A DNA stretch of 64,000 nucleotides from Mycobacterium sp. E787 (GCF_001668725.1 NZ_LZKL01000007.1:60471-124470), one strand, 5' to 3'; shown: positions 8,057 through 17,820, counted from the stretch's first letter. Program-made: numbers and translations. The notes: generated by a model not told the origin, from the sequence alone.

Positions 8057-9271
8057 ATGCTTCGCATCGGGTTGACCGGTGGCATCGGCGCCGGCAAGTC
8101 GGCGCTGTCGGCCGCCTTCGCCAAACGCGGTGCGGTCATCGTCGACGGCGACGTCATCGCGCGCGAGGTGGTCCGGCCGGGGACCGAGGGCCTCGAGGCG
8201 CTCGTCGAGGCGTTCGGCGACGACATCCTGCTGCCCGACGGGTCGCTGGATCGTCCGGCGTTGGCCGCCAAGGCTTTTCGCGACGACGAGGCGCGCCAGC
8301 GGCTGAACGGGATCGTCCACCCACTGGTGGGTAAGCGGCGCGCCGAGATCATCGCGTCGGTCCCGGACGATTCCGTTGTGGTGGAGGACATTCCGCTGCT
8401 GGTGGAGTCCGGGATGGCGCCGCTGTTCCCGCTCGTGGTGGTGGTGCATGCCGACGTCGAGGTGCGCGTGCGGCGCCTCGTCGATCAGCGCGGCATGCCG
8501 GAAGAGGACGCCCGCGCCCGGATCGCCGCGCAGGCCTCCGACGAGCAGCGCCGTGCGGTCGCCGACATCTGGCTGGACAACTCCGGCAGCCCCGAGGACC
8601 TGGTGAAGCGCGCCCACGAGGTGTGGGACAACCGGATCGTGCCGTTCGCCCACAACCTCACCGAACGTCAGATCGCCCGCGCGCCCGCGCGACTGGTGCC
8701 TCCCGACCCGAGCTGGCCCGACCAGGCGCGGCGCATCGTCAACCGGTTGCAAACGGCCTGCGGCCACCGGGCGCTTCGGGTGGATCACATCGGCTCGACC
8801 GCCGTTCCGGACTTCTTCGCCAAAGACGTCATCGACGTGCAGATCACCGTCGAATCACTGGCGGTTGCCGACGAACTCGCCGAGCCGCTGCTGGCCGCCG
8901 GCTACCCGCGCATCGAGCGCCTCACCTTCGATGTCGCCAAGGACGACGCCCGCAGCACCGACGACCGCTACGACCACAGCGACGATGTAAGCCTGTGGCA
9001 CAAGCGGATTCATGCCTCCGCGGATCCGGGCCGTCCGACCAACGTGCATGTCCGGGTGGCCGGCTGGCCCAACCAGCAGTTCGCCTTGCTGTTCGTCGAC
9101 TGGCTGAGGGCGAACCCCGACGCGCGCGCCGACTACCTGGCCGTCAAGCGCGCTGCCGAAGAGGGGGCGGGCGGCGACACCTCGCCGTACGTCGCGGCCA
9201 AGGAACCGTGGTACCCCGGCGCCTACCGGCGGGCGTGGGAATGGGCCGACTCGACCGGATGGCGGCCGTAA
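8057..9271 (+). CDS. coaE: Dephospho-CoA kinase fused to GrpB/UPF0157 domain
   Basis: 404 residues. Residues 1-195 are dephospho-CoA kinase (last step of CoA synthesis), with P-loop GGIGAGKS at 8-15 and the CoaE core DIPLLVESG. Residues about 215-404 are a GrpB-like (UPF0157) nucleotidyltransferase-fold domain with HIGSTAVPDFFAKDVIDVQI. This fusion is the mycobacterial form (Rv1631, 407 aa); the second domain aids folding or regulation of the kinase. ATG at 8057 lacks a strong Shine-Dalgarno and is likely reached by coupling from rpsA. Confidence 0.95.
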   Translation: MLRIGLTGGIGAGKSALSAAFAKRGAVIVDGDVIAREVVRPGTEGLEALVEAFGDDILLPDGSLDRPALAAKAFRDDEARQRLNGIVHPLVGKRRAEIIASVPDDSVVVEDIPLLVESGMAPLFPLVVVVHADVEVRVRRLVDQRGMPEEDARARIAAQASDEQRRAVADIWLDNSGSPEDLVKRAHEVWDNRIVPFAHNLTERQIARAPARLVPPDPSWPDQARRIVNRLQTACGHRALRVDHIGSTAVPDFFAKDVIDVQITVESLAVADELAEPLLAAGYPRIERLTFDVAKDDARSTDDRYDHSDDVSLWHKRIHASADPGRPTNVHVRVAGWPNQQFALLFVDWLRANPDARADYLAVKRAAEEGAGGDTSPYVAAKEPWYPGAYRRAWEWADSTGWRP

Positions 9272-9378
9272 CCTGCGGTGGGAGTGATCGCGACACGTAA
9301 ACGTCGCACACGACACGCCGAAGCGCGTCGCAAGCATTTATGTCTCGTGGGCCGCCAGCCCGCCGCGCTCACTCCGAG

Positions 9379-9795
9379 CTACCCGGGCAACGGTGCGCCG
9401 CAACCCAGCACACCGTTGGTGGGCCCCGGGTTTCCAGGTGCCGGCCGCACCACCTGGTCGACCTGGGTGAATACGTTGTCGTCGACGTCGATCTCGCAGT
9501 GCACGTTGGCCGAGTAGGGGAAATGCAGCACGATCCGCATGCCGGCCTGCTGCGGATCGGGCAACACCGTGTTGGCCTCGAACACGTTGCCGGGCATCGA
9601 CGGCAGGTTGGTGGTGTTGGTCTGGCCGCCGTTGATCACGAAGGTGGCCTGGCTGCCTGTGGTCACCGCGTCGACCCTGGCGCGGTAGGTGATGTTGTGC
9701 AGGTCCGCCCGCGCGGTCGCCGGGCTTAGCTGGGAGCCGGCCGCGATCACGGTCAGGGCGGCGATCGGCATCCACCAGTGCTTGCTGGGGCTCAT
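9379..9795 (-). CDS. Secreted hypothetical protein
   Basis: 138 residues. A signal peptide spans about 1-31: a basic start (MSPSKHWW), a hydrophobic core and an AxA-type cleavage region ATARA. The mature part begins DLHNITYRARVDAV and is predicted beta-rich, with two cysteines (in VHCEIDV and LGCGAP) that could form a disulphide. I recognise it as a type of small exported protein seen in mycobacteria but cannot assign a function. It is last in a run of minus-strand genes but separated from the polymerase gene by 46 nt and convergent with coaE. Confidence 0.75.
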   Translation of the reverse strand: MSPSKHWWMPIAALTVIAAGSQLSPATARADLHNITYRARVDAVTTGSQATFVINGGQTNTTNLPSMPGNVFEANTVLPDPQQAGMRIVLHFPYSANVHCEIDVDDNVFTQVDQVVRPAPGNPGPTNGVLGCGAPLPG

Positions 9796-9841
9796 GTTGC
9801 CGAGATTACGCCCGGCGTCGTGCGAGGCCAAGCCGTGCGGC

Positions 9842-10735
9842 TCATCCGCGGAGCTTCGCCAGGCGCCGCGCGGGGGCGGCCAGCGAGCGGGCGTGCCGGT
9901 GCATGCCGGCCCACGGATCGGGTTGCCCGGCAAGCCGTTTGGGAATGTCACGGATCGTGAACCGGTCCGCGCGCAAGCCGCGGACGTCCAATTCGTCCCA
10001 CTGCAGCGGGGTCGCCACCGGCGCGCCCCGGCGGGCCCGGACCGAGTACGGGGCAACCGCGGTCTGCGCGTAGGCATTCCGCATGATGTCGAGGTACACC
10101 CGGTCGCCCCGCTTGTCCTTGCGCGCTTCCACGGTGCGGTGTGCGGCGTCGTCGGCCGCCACCACCTCGGCCACGTCGCGGGCGAATTGCCGGGCGGTGT
10201 CGAAATCGGCGTCGGGGCGCAGCGGCACCACCACGTGCAGCCCGCGCGAACCGGTGGTCTGCAGGTAACACGGCAGCCCCAGGTCGTCGAGGACCCCGGC
10301 GACCGCGCGGGCGGTTGCCCGCACCACCGCGAAGTCGCTGTCGGCGGGGTCGAGGTCGAAGACCAGCCGGTCGGGCCGATGCAACCGGTCCCGCCGCGAC
10401 TGCCACACGTGCAGCGTGACGCAGTTCTGGTTGGCCAGCCAGCGCAGCGCCTCCGGGCGTTCGGCCACCGGGTGCACCACCGTGCCGCCGCCCTCCTTGG
10501 CGACTTCGACGCGGCCCATCCAGTCGGGCAGCGAGTCGGCGAAATCCTGTTGCACCCAGCCTGGTTCGCCGATGCCGCGCGGGAACCGTTGCACGGTGAG
10601 CGCCCGGCCCTTGAGGTGCGGCAGCATGGCGCCGGCCACCTCGCCGTAGTAGTCGACCAGCTCACCCTTGGTGATTCCCGGATCGGGAAAGACCACCCGG
10701 TCGGGGTGGGTGACTTCGACGGCGATGCGGGTCAT
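9842..10735 (-). CDS. LigD-type primase-polymerase (PolDom)
   Basis: 297 residues forming a complete stand-alone LigD polymerase domain of the archaeo-eukaryotic primase fold. Catalytic acidic residues are D127 and D129 in VFDLDPA and D216 in VYLDIMRN; the nucleotide-binding SRGLHVVVP has S163 and H167. Such enzymes add ribonucleotides and fill gaps during end joining or excision repair (mycobacterial PolD1/PolD2). The ATG overlaps the upstream ligase stop (ATGA), so it is translationally coupled to the ligase and phosphoesterase-like genes, and the three together equal a LigD. No ku gene is in the window. Confidence 0.9.
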   Translation of the reverse strand: MTRIAVEVTHPDRVVFPDPGITKGELVDYYGEVAGAMLPHLKGRALTVQRFPRGIGEPGWVQQDFADSLPDWMGRVEVAKEGGGTVVHPVAERPEALRWLANQNCVTLHVWQSRRDRLHRPDRLVFDLDPADSDFAVVRATARAVAGVLDDLGLPCYLQTTGSRGLHVVVPLRPDADFDTARQFARDVAEVVAADDAAHRTVEARKDKRGDRVYLDIMRNAYAQTAVAPYSVRARRGAPVATPLQWDELDVRGLRADRFTIRDIPKRLAGQPDPWAGMHRHARSLAAPARRLAKLRG

Positions 10736-11733
10736 CGCGGCGTCTCGCGGACGACGTCGGCCGGCTCCTTGTCGGTGCGCAGGCCGAGGTAGCGCGGATG
10801 GCGCAGTTTGCCGTCGCGCGTCCACTCCGTGAACCCGATCTGGACCACCAGCTCCGGTCGCACCCAGCGGGCGCCGTTCTCGCGCACCAGCCCGCGGGTG
10901 AAGGGTGCGGCGTCTTGCTCGATGGGTGTCAACCGCTGGTGCAGGCGGCGCAGGGTGGCCTCGTCGAACCCGGTTCCCACCTTGCCGGCGTACACCAGGT
11001 CGCGTCCGTCGTGGTAGCCCAGCAGCAGCGCGCCCAATTCGATGCGGCTGCCCTTGGGTGCGGTGTAGCCGCCTACCACGAACTCCTGATCGCGAACGCA
11101 CTTGAACTTCAACCAATTCGGCGAGCGGCGGCCGTCGTACCTGGAGTCGGCGAGTTTGGCGATCACCCCTTCGTCGCCGCGTTCGCAGGCGGCCCGGTAG
11201 GCCGCGATGCCGTCGCCGACGCGGTGGGCCGTGAACCGCAGCGGATCGGCGAAGTCGATAGCCTTGCGCAGCAGCCGTTTACGCCACAGCAGCGGCACGT
11301 CGACGGTGGACTCGCCGTCGACGTGCAGCAGGTCGAACAGGTAATAGAACACCCGCACCGGCGAGGCCCGCGCCACCTCGGGGTCGGTGATGCCGAGGCG
11401 GGCCTGCAGCCTGGCGAAGCTGGTGCGGCGGCCCTCGAACGCCACCACCTCGCCGTCGACCACGAACCGGTTCGTGTGCTGGGCGCCGAGCGCGTCGACG
11501 AGTTCGGGGTAGGTGCCGTTGAGCGGCTGGCGGTTTCGCGACAGCAGTCGCACGTTGTCGCCGTCGCGGAACGCCAGGCAGCGCATTCCGTCGAATTTGC
11601 GCTCGAAGATCCAGGCGGGATCGGAGAACCGCTTCTCGGTCAGGGTGGCCAGCGTGGGGGCCCGCCAGTCCGGCACCGGCTCGTCGTGCAGGGCCGCGCG
11701 CACCGGCGCCGGCAGCGCGGCGAGGCCGGTCAT
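10732..11733 (-). CDS. ATP-dependent DNA ligase (LigD ligase-domain type)
   Basis: 333 residues. The nucleotidyltransferase core has the adenylated lysine K46 in motif I ERKFDGMR, then motif III (FYYLFDLLHVDG), motif IV (DEGVIAKL) and motif V (WLKFK). A C-terminal OB domain ends near VQIGFTEWTRDGKLRHPRYLGLR. Length and motifs match the ligase part of LigD or a LigC-like enzyme. It has 4-bp ATGA overlaps with the genes on both sides, so the operon is tightly coupled. It likely seals nicks or double-strand breaks with the adjacent polymerase. Confidence 0.92.
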   Translation of the reverse strand: MTGLAALPAPVRAALHDEPVPDWRAPTLATLTEKRFSDPAWIFERKFDGMRCLAFRDGDNVRLLSRNRQPLNGTYPELVDALGAQHTNRFVVDGEVVAFEGRRTSFARLQARLGITDPEVARASPVRVFYYLFDLLHVDGESTVDVPLLWRKRLLRKAIDFADPLRFTAHRVGDGIAAYRAACERGDEGVIAKLADSRYDGRRSPNWLKFKCVRDQEFVVGGYTAPKGSRIELGALLLGYHDGRDLVYAGKVGTGFDEATLRRLHQRLTPIEQDAAPFTRGLVRENGARWVRPELVVQIGFTEWTRDGKLRHPRYLGLRTDKEPADVVRETPR

Positions 11734-12173
11734 GACGAGCCGTCCGCCGCGGCGTCCAGGTAGGCCGGATCACATTGCGCGTCGGCGTCGCCGTCCCTGC
11801 GCCTGATCAGCAGCCAGGTCTCCTCCTCGCCTTCGCGGACCCGGGTGAGCGAGTAGCAGCAGCGCAGCTTCTCGCCGCGCAGCTGGAACGAAAGGTGTCC
11901 GCACTCAAGGCATTCGGCCATCTCGTATTGGGTCACATTGGCATAGGTGCCGCTGTCGGCGACGACGGCGGCACTCGCGGCGTCGTCGAGCGGGTGATCC
12001 GGTGTGCGGCGGGCCATCCGGCCGTCCTTGGGTATCGCCCAGGACACCAGCACGCCGTCGATCTCTAGGCGAAGGTCGTAGTGGTCGCCGCCGGCCGTGT
12101 CGTGCTCGATGAGGAAACACGGTTGGCCGCCGGACCGGCGTCTCCGCCGGTAGTCGGTCAAGCTCAAGCGCAT
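11730..12173 (-). CDS. LigD phosphoesterase-like protein
   Basis: 147 residues homologous to the N-terminal 3'-phosphoesterase module of LigD. It begins LSLTDYRRRRR and carries EHDTAGGDHYDLRLE with H24, H31, D33 and R35, the equivalents of the metal and phosphate ligands; H60 in DHPL is also kept, but the following Tyr is D64 and the GxYGxG turn reads GTYANV. Two extra Cys in ECLECG and CC in LRCCY might bind metal. Activity may therefore be reduced. I chose ATG 12173 because the domain begins there. ATG 12242 is an alternative with a GGAG 10 nt upstream but would translate a GGAAACGG triplet repeat. Confidence 0.75.
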   Translation of the reverse strand: MRLSLTDYRRRRRSGGQPCFLIEHDTAGGDHYDLRLEIDGVLVSWAIPKDGRMARRTPDHPLDDAASAAVVADSGTYANVTQYEMAECLECGHLSFQLRGEKLRCCYSLTRVREGEEETWLLIRRRDGDADAQCDPAYLDAAADGSS

Positions 12174-12231
12174 TCCGAAGGGATACCCGTCGGTAATATG
12201 CGGAAACGGCCCGGAAACGGACCGGAAACGG

Positions 12232-12672
12232 CTATCTCCCATGCCAGCTGAGCTCCATGCCCTCGGTGGCCAGCCACCGGGACAGGTCGTAGCCGTTGCG
12301 GGCCAGGCCGTCGACGGCCGCCACGGCGCGCCGCACCGCCCGTTCGGCGACGTCGGGCGTCAGCAGGCCGTGCCGGACGGCGTCGAGCAGCTCATCGACG
12401 TCGGCCAGTGCCGCCCCGGTTCCGGTGCGGAGCTCGATGTCGAGGTAGTGGTCCTCCGAACGCCACGCGCGGGGCCCTGGTGTGTATTCGCCCACATCGA
12501 GGTAGTAGTCGTGGTCGCGGTCATGGCCCGGATTGAAATGAAAGACGGTGGCGCGCAAGCCCAGCGAGGGCAGCAGCCAGGACTCGAGGTAATGGAACTG
12601 GGCGCGGCCCGGGGTGGGACGGGCCAGGTAGAGGCCCCACGGCCGCACGATGTATTCGTCGACGGCCCGCAC
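12232..12672 (-). CDS. DUF402 family protein, start uncertain
   Basis: At least 146 residues. The sequence HDYYLDVGEY and a C-terminal helical region (DVDELLDAVRHGLLTPDVAERAV) fit DUF402, a fold related to RNA-binding or nucleotide-phosphatase proteins. GTG at 12672 is the first legal start, but the same frame stays open and family-like upstream to 12738 (IHPPKHETFDLVDRTNTDPKG), and no ATG, GTG or TTG precedes it before the in-frame TAG at 12748-12750. So either translation starts internally, or at ATC 12738, or the start was damaged. It is probably the positional counterpart of Rv1632c. It lies 75 nt after the ABC gene at GTG 12672, or about 10 nt if it starts at 12738. Confidence 0.65.
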   Translation of the reverse strand: MRAVDEYIVRPWGLYLARPTPGRAQFHYLESWLLPSLGLRATVFHFNPGHDRDHDYYLDVGEYTPGPRAWRSEDHYLDIELRTGTGAALADVDELLDAVRHGLLTPDVAERAVRRAVAAVDGLARNGYDLSRWLATEGMELSWHGR

Positions 12673-12747
12673 GATGCCCTTCGGATCGGTGTTGGTGCGG
12701 TCGACCAGGTCGAATGTCTCGTGCTTCGGCGGATGGATGGTCCCACC

Positions 12748-15438
12748 CTATCGGCGTAACCGGATTTTCCATCGCACGAAGCCGGCGTAGAACACCGACA
12801 GGGCGGCCAGCATGCCGATGTCGAACAGCCATATCTTCGACGTGTGCTCCCAGAACCGGTCCTGGGACACCAGCGCGCCGGGCACCAGGTTGCGCAGGTC
12901 GACCGTCGACGCCGCCGCAGCGTAACCCCACCGCGCGGGCATCGTGAAGGACAGCTGGTCGAGCCCGAGCCGGCCCGTCACCGGGACCATGCCGCCGCAC
13001 AGCACCAGTTGGGCCATCACGGTCACCACGAACAGCGGCATGATCTGCTCGCTGGACCGGACCAGCGACGAGATGGCCAGCCCGAGGATCGCCGAGGCGA
13101 CACAGGTCGCCGCGACGGTGACGAACAGTTCGGCGGTGGCCCCGAGGGTCGAATGCCCGAACAGGACCCCGCCACGGGTAGGGGTGCTCTTGCCCACCAC
13201 CACGATCGCGGTGATGATCGCCGATTGCAGTATGGCGAACCCGCAGAACACCGCGGTCTTGGCGAGCAGGTAGGCGGTGGTCGACAGGCCGACGGCCTGC
13301 TCGCGCTGGAAGATGGCGCGCTCGCCGACCAGGTCGCGGATCGTCAGCGCGGTGCCCATGAACGCCGCGGCGGGCAGCAGCAGGGCCAGGATCTGCGCGG
13401 CTTCGTCGGGTGTTCCGGCGTTCGGGCCCGGCGCGCGGAAGCCGTTGCCGCCCGGCACGGTCAGCGACAGCGACCCCAGGATGAACGGCAACAGCGCCAG
13501 GAAGATGAAGTAGGCCCGGTCGGCGACGACCAGGCGCACCTGCCGGCGCGCGACGGTGGAAATCTGGCGCCGCACGCTGGTGTGCACCGGTTCGCCCAGC
13601 GCCCCCGGTTCGTCGGTCTTGTCCGGCATCAGCTTCTGCGGCCGCTTCTGGCCCTCGGCCCGCTCCAGGAACCGCCGGTTGGCCTCTTCCGGGTCGGCGC
13701 CCACCTTGGTGAAGATCTTGGCCCAGTTGGTGGTGCCCATCGCCTCACCGATCTGGTCCGGCGGGCCGAAGTAGGCGGTCTTGCCGCCCGGCGCGACGAG
13801 CAGCAGCTGGTCGCAGACATCGAGGTAGGACAGCATGTGCGTCACCACGATGACCACGCGGCCGGCGTCGGCGAGCTGGCGCAGCATCGTCATGACCTGG
13901 TGGTCCAGCGCGGGGTCGAGGCCCGACGTGGGTTCGTCGAGGATCAGCAGCGACGGCCCGGTGAGCAGCTCGAGCGCCACCGAGGCGCGTTTGCGCTGGC
14001 CGCCGGAGAGCTTGTCGACGCGGGTGTCGGCGTGCTTGGTCAGGTCGAGTTCGTCGAGGACCTGGGCGACGACCTTGGCACGGTCGGCCTTGCTGGTGTC
14101 GGGCGGCAGCCGCAGTTCGGCGGCGTAGCCGAGTGCCTGGTTGACGGTCAGTTGGCGGTGCACGACGTCGTCCTGCGGGACCATGCCGATCCGGCTGCGC
14201 AGCGACGCGTAGTCGGCGTGGATGTTGTGGCCCTCGAAGGTGACCGAGCCCGACGTCGGGGTGGTGTAACCGGCGATCAGCCTGGCCAGCGTGCTCTTGC
14301 CGGCGCCCGAGCCGCCGATCACGGCGGTGAGGGTGCCCGGGCGGGCGGTCAGCGAGATGTCGTCGAGCAGTTGTTTGCCGTTGTCGACGACGTAGCGGAC
14401 GTTGTGCACCTCGAGCCCACCGGTGCGGGCCGCGGCCGCGCTGCGCTCGACCAGGGTGCCGTCGCGAAACACCAGGTCGACGTTGCCGATGGTGACGACG
14501 TCGTCGTCGCTCAGGATCGCCGACCCGACCCGGGTGCCGTTGACGAACGTCCCGTTGATGCTGTTGTCCCGGATCTCGGTGCCCAGCGGGGTGTGCACCA
14601 GCGTCGCGTGGTGACGCGACGCCAGCACGTCGGAGACGACGATGTCGCTCTCGGCGGCGCGGCCGATCGTCTTGGCGCCGGCCGTGCCCGCGGCGGCCGA
14701 CAGGCGGGGCGACAGCAACTTCACGAAGCGGGTGGCCAGGTTCGACACGTCGGCCGTCTTCGTGTTGATCACCGTCGAGTCCGCGGGCGCCGGCGCTTCG
14801 GGCGGGGCAGTGCGGGCGTGAACGACCGTCAGCGGGTCGGGCGGCGGGACCCGCAGCGGCGGTGACGCCTGCCGGGGCTGTGATACCGGCTGCCTCGGCG
14901 GGGGCGGCGGCGGCTGCGGGGGCAGCCCGGCCGGTTGCCTTGGCGGCGCCGGGGGCGGCATCGGCCGCGGCGGCCCCGGGTGAACGGGTTGGCTGCGGGG
15001 CTGGCTGCCGGTCTGGCCGCGCACGGGTGCGGTGGGGTTGGTCTTCTCCGGCAGCACCGACCACGCCAGCGTGGGCGGGCCGGAATCACGTGCCGGCCGC
15101 GGCCGGGGTGGCTGGTTGGCGTGGCCCTGCTGGGGCCCTATCGCGAAGGTCAGCCGCGGGCCCTGCGGATTGCCGACGTTGATGCTCTGGCCGTCGTGGA
15201 TGTCGATGACCGGCATCCGGTAGCCGTTGACGTAGGTGCCGTTCAGCGAGCCGTTGTCGATCGCGAGCCACCGGCCCTGGTCGAACCGCACGATCAGGTG
15301 CGCGCGGGAGATCCGCGGATCCGCAATCCGCATGTCGGCGTGCGCGTCGCGGCCGACGACGACCTCGTGGCCCGCCGCGAACGAGCGTTGGGACCCGTCG
15401 TGCCGGATTGTCAGGACAGGCGGGGCGGGTCGGGTCAC
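12748..15438 (-). CDS. FHA-domain ABC exporter (Rv1747-like)
   Basis: 896 residues. Order: FHA domain 1 (1-102, GR..SRAH..NGSLNGTYVNG); Pro-rich linker (105-205) with candidate phospho-threonines; FHA domain 2 (about 252-328, GR..SRHHATL..NSINGTFVNG); ABC ATPase with Walker A GGSGAGKST (375-383), signature LSGGQRKRAS and Walker B LLILDEPTSGLD; then an ABC2-type membrane domain from about 650 with 6 segments. Rv1747 has this architecture and exports lipooligosaccharide and PIM-type lipids under control of kinase PknF, which docks on the FHA domains. Here a kinase gene is divergent and adjacent. The start is a GTG at 15438. Confidence 0.92.
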   Translation of the reverse strand: MTRPAPPVLTIRHDGSQRSFAAGHEVVVGRDAHADMRIADPRISRAHLIVRFDQGRWLAIDNGSLNGTYVNGYRMPVIDIHDGQSINVGNPQGPRLTFAIGPQQGHANQPPRPRPARDSGPPTLAWSVLPEKTNPTAPVRGQTGSQPRSQPVHPGPPRPMPPPAPPRQPAGLPPQPPPPPPRQPVSQPRQASPPLRVPPPDPLTVVHARTAPPEAPAPADSTVINTKTADVSNLATRFVKLLSPRLSAAAGTAGAKTIGRAAESDIVVSDVLASRHHATLVHTPLGTEIRDNSINGTFVNGTRVGSAILSDDDVVTIGNVDLVFRDGTLVERSAAAARTGGLEVHNVRYVVDNGKQLLDDISLTARPGTLTAVIGGSGAGKSTLARLIAGYTTPTSGSVTFEGHNIHADYASLRSRIGMVPQDDVVHRQLTVNQALGYAAELRLPPDTSKADRAKVVAQVLDELDLTKHADTRVDKLSGGQRKRASVALELLTGPSLLILDEPTSGLDPALDHQVMTMLRQLADAGRVVIVVTHMLSYLDVCDQLLLVAPGGKTAYFGPPDQIGEAMGTTNWAKIFTKVGADPEEANRRFLERAEGQKRPQKLMPDKTDEPGALGEPVHTSVRRQISTVARRQVRLVVADRAYFIFLALLPFILGSLSLTVPGGNGFRAPGPNAGTPDEAAQILALLLPAAAFMGTALTIRDLVGERAIFQREQAVGLSTTAYLLAKTAVFCGFAILQSAIITAIVVVGKSTPTRGGVLFGHSTLGATAELFVTVAATCVASAILGLAISSLVRSSEQIMPLFVVTVMAQLVLCGGMVPVTGRLGLDQLSFTMPARWGYAAAASTVDLRNLVPGALVSQDRFWEHTSKIWLFDIGMLAALSVFYAGFVRWKIRLRR

Positions 15439-15645
15439 ATAATCAAGTATCGGTGCGCGGCTCGAATGGTCTCTATGGGACCCGCCTGTGATTTGGCTTT
15501 ATTTCGGTTCGGCCACTCAAAGCTGTTTCATAGCTTGCTGAGACCTATCGCCCACGGATATCCGGCATGATTCCAGCGTGAGGGGAGTTAACGGAGTTGC
15601 GTCCGGCGCAGCTCGAGGCAGTGCCGACACACCAGGGGGCAACGA

Positions 15646-17730
15646 TTGACGGACGAAAACAGGGGCACCACCCGGCGGATCGATGCCGGGCGACGGCTGC
15701 TGAGCAACCCGCGATTGGCGCGCGAGGCGCTGCGCGCGGGCTTTGAGTCGATCCCCTCGGCGACCGTCGCGCACCTGCTTCGCCGCATTCCTCCCGTCGG
15801 CTCGGCCCCGAACGCCGCGCCCGCCGCGGAGTCCCCGGCCGAGGTCAGTGGATCACGCCTCGCCCTGAGCAGCGGCGCACCGTTCGCCGGCTACACGGTC
15901 CTGCGGCAGCTCGGCGCCGGCGGGATGGCCGAGGTCTACCTGGCGCTGCATCCGCGGTTGCCGCGTCGCGACGTGATCAAGGTGCTCGCCGAGGCGGTCA
16001 CCGCGGACCAGGAATTCCGGGAGAGGTTCAACCGGGAGGCCGACCTCGCGGCGACGCTGTGGCACCCGCACATCGTCGGCGTCCACGATCGCGGCGAATT
16101 CGACGGCCAGCTCTGGATTTCCATGGACTACGTCGAGGGCACGGACGCCGCCCGGCTGGTCAAGGAGCGCCACCCGGACGGGATGCCGATCGACGAGGTG
16201 TGCGCCATCGTGCAGGCCGTCGCCGGTGCGCTCGACTACGCGCACGATCGCGGCCTGCTGCACCGCGACGTCAAACCCGCCAACATCCTGCTCACTCACC
16301 CCGAGTACGGGGAACGGCGAATCCTGTTGGCGGATTTCGGCGTGGCGCGCCACCTGGCCAACATCAGCGGTATCACCGAGACGAACGTGGCGGTGGGAAC
16401 CGTGGCCTACGCCGCGCCCGAACAGCTGACGGGTTCCAACATCGACGGCCGGGCCGACCAATATGCCTTGGCCGCCACGGCTTTTCATCTGCTCACCGGC
16501 GCGCCGCCCTTCCAGCACTCCAACCCGATCGCGGTGATCAGCCAGCATCTGCACGAGGATCCGCCTCGGCTCAGCGATTACCGCCCCGAGCTGGCGCACC
16601 TCGACGACGTCTTCTTCAAGGCCCTGGCCAAACAACCCCAGGACCGGTTCGAGCGGTGCCGCGGGTTCGCCACCGCCCTCAGCGAGCGGGTCTTCGACGC
16701 GAACGCCACCGGGGACGGCGACGACGCCCAGCCCCGCCCCGCCGTGCTGACGCCGCCCCGCCGGCGCGGTCCCCGCGGTCTCGTCGCTGCGCTGACCCGG
16801 CGGTTCTCGTCGCGTGCCCGGTGGGCTACCGCGCTGCTCTGCGCGGTGCTGATCGCGATCGCGGCGACCTGGTCGGCCCTGTACTCGTTCCAGCCGGACA
16901 GCCCCGCGCCCAACGTCCCGGCGCTCGCGTCCAGACCGTCCGTCCCGGCGCCCAGCGCCGCGCCCGCGAGGCCCGGCGGGCCGGCGCTCAACGGCACCTA
17001 CCAGTTGACCTACGACCGCAGCAAGCAGACCACCAACGGCATTCCGATCCGCCACGACGGCCCGACCACGAGCTGGTGGGCGTTCCGCTCGGTGTGCACG
17101 ACGAACGGGTGCGCGGCCACCGGGACACAACTCGACGACGCCAACCACCAGGTGGCCAGCACCACCGACGGCGGTCACACGTACTCGCTGCGCTTCGTCG
17201 GCGGCTATTGGCAGGGCGGGCTTCTGCAGGAGCGGGCGGGCTGCACCCCGCCGAACGGGCAGGGGCAGGCCACCCAGCAGGAAAGCGTCGCCGGGTCGTT
17301 GGCGCCGCAAGCCGACGGCACGCTGCGCGGCACGGTGACGCAAACCGCTCTGTCCAACGAGTGCGGCGCGCAGGGCGCGGTGGTGCGGGTACCCGTCGTC
17401 GCCACCCGGGTCGGCGACGCCCCGCCGAGCGTGCCGCTGGCCGACCCCACTCAGGTCGTCAACACCTCGGCCCCGTCCCGCCCGGCGCCGCCCGTGCTCG
17501 GCGGGGTGTGCAGCGACGTCGACAAGCTCGCCTACGACCCCACCAACAACGAGCAGGTCGTCTGCGAGGGCAACACCTGGTCCAAGGCGCCCATCACGAT
17601 GGGCGTGCACGCCTCCGGGAGCTCCTGCGACCGGCCGAACACCTCGGTGTTCGCGATGACCACCTCCAACGACGGCCACCTGCTGCAGTGCGATCCGGTC
17701 ACCCGTACCTGGACCAGGCCGGCGGGGTAG
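15646..17730 (+). CDS. Transmembrane Ser/Thr protein kinase
   Basis: 694 residues. An 80-residue basic, Ala/Pro-rich N-terminal extension precedes the kinase domain (83-350): Gly-rich loop [13 protein letters not shown] lysine K112, HRD D208 in [12 protein letters not shown]230, and activation loop [20 protein letters not shown]. One membrane segment lies at about 393-414. An exported domain of 280 residues has ten cysteines, likely disulphide-paired. The start is TTG with AGGGGG 6 nt upstream. It pairs with the divergent FHA-ABC exporter as PknF does with Rv1747, although in M. tuberculosis those two genes are co-directional. The sensor ligand is unknown. The N-terminal extension is unusual. 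Confidence 0.9.
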   Translation: MTDENRGTTRRIDAGRRLLSNPRLAREALRAGFESIPSATVAHLLRRIPPVGSAPNAAPAAESPAEVSGSRLALSSGAPFAGYTVLRQLGAGGMAEVYLALHPRLPRRDVIKVLAEAVTADQEFRERFNREADLAATLWHPHIVGVHDRGEFDGQLWISMDYVEGTDAARLVKERHPDGMPIDEVCAIVQAVAGALDYAHDRGLLHRDVKPANILLTHPEYGERRILLADFGVARHLANISGITETNVAVGTVAYAAPEQLTGSNIDGRADQYALAATAFHLLTGAPPFQHSNPIAVISQHLHEDPPRLSDYRPELAHLDDVFFKALAKQPQDRFERCRGFATALSERVFDANATGDGDDAQPRPAVLTPPRRRGPRGLVAALTRRFSSRARWATALLCAVLIAIAATWSALYSFQPDSPAPNVPALASRPSVPAPSAAPARPGGPALNGTYQLTYDRSKQTTNGIPIRHDGPTTSWWAFRSVCTTNGCAATGTQLDDANHQVASTTDGGHTYSLRFVGGYWQGGLLQERAGCTPPNGQGQATQQESVAGSLAPQADGTLRGTVTQTALSNECGAQGAVVRVPVVATRVGDAPPSVPLADPTQVVNTSAPSRPAPPVLGGVCSDVDKLAYDPTNNEQVVCEGNTWSKAPITMGVHASGSSCDRPNTSVFAMTTSNDGHLLQCDPVTRTWTRPAG

Positions 17731-17820
17731 CTTCTCTGCTCGCGAGGGTGCGTGTCTGCACGGTGACACGCCGTGCGAGGTGTCATTCTGCGCACGCTCG
17801 GGGGGTCGACGGCCGGACAC

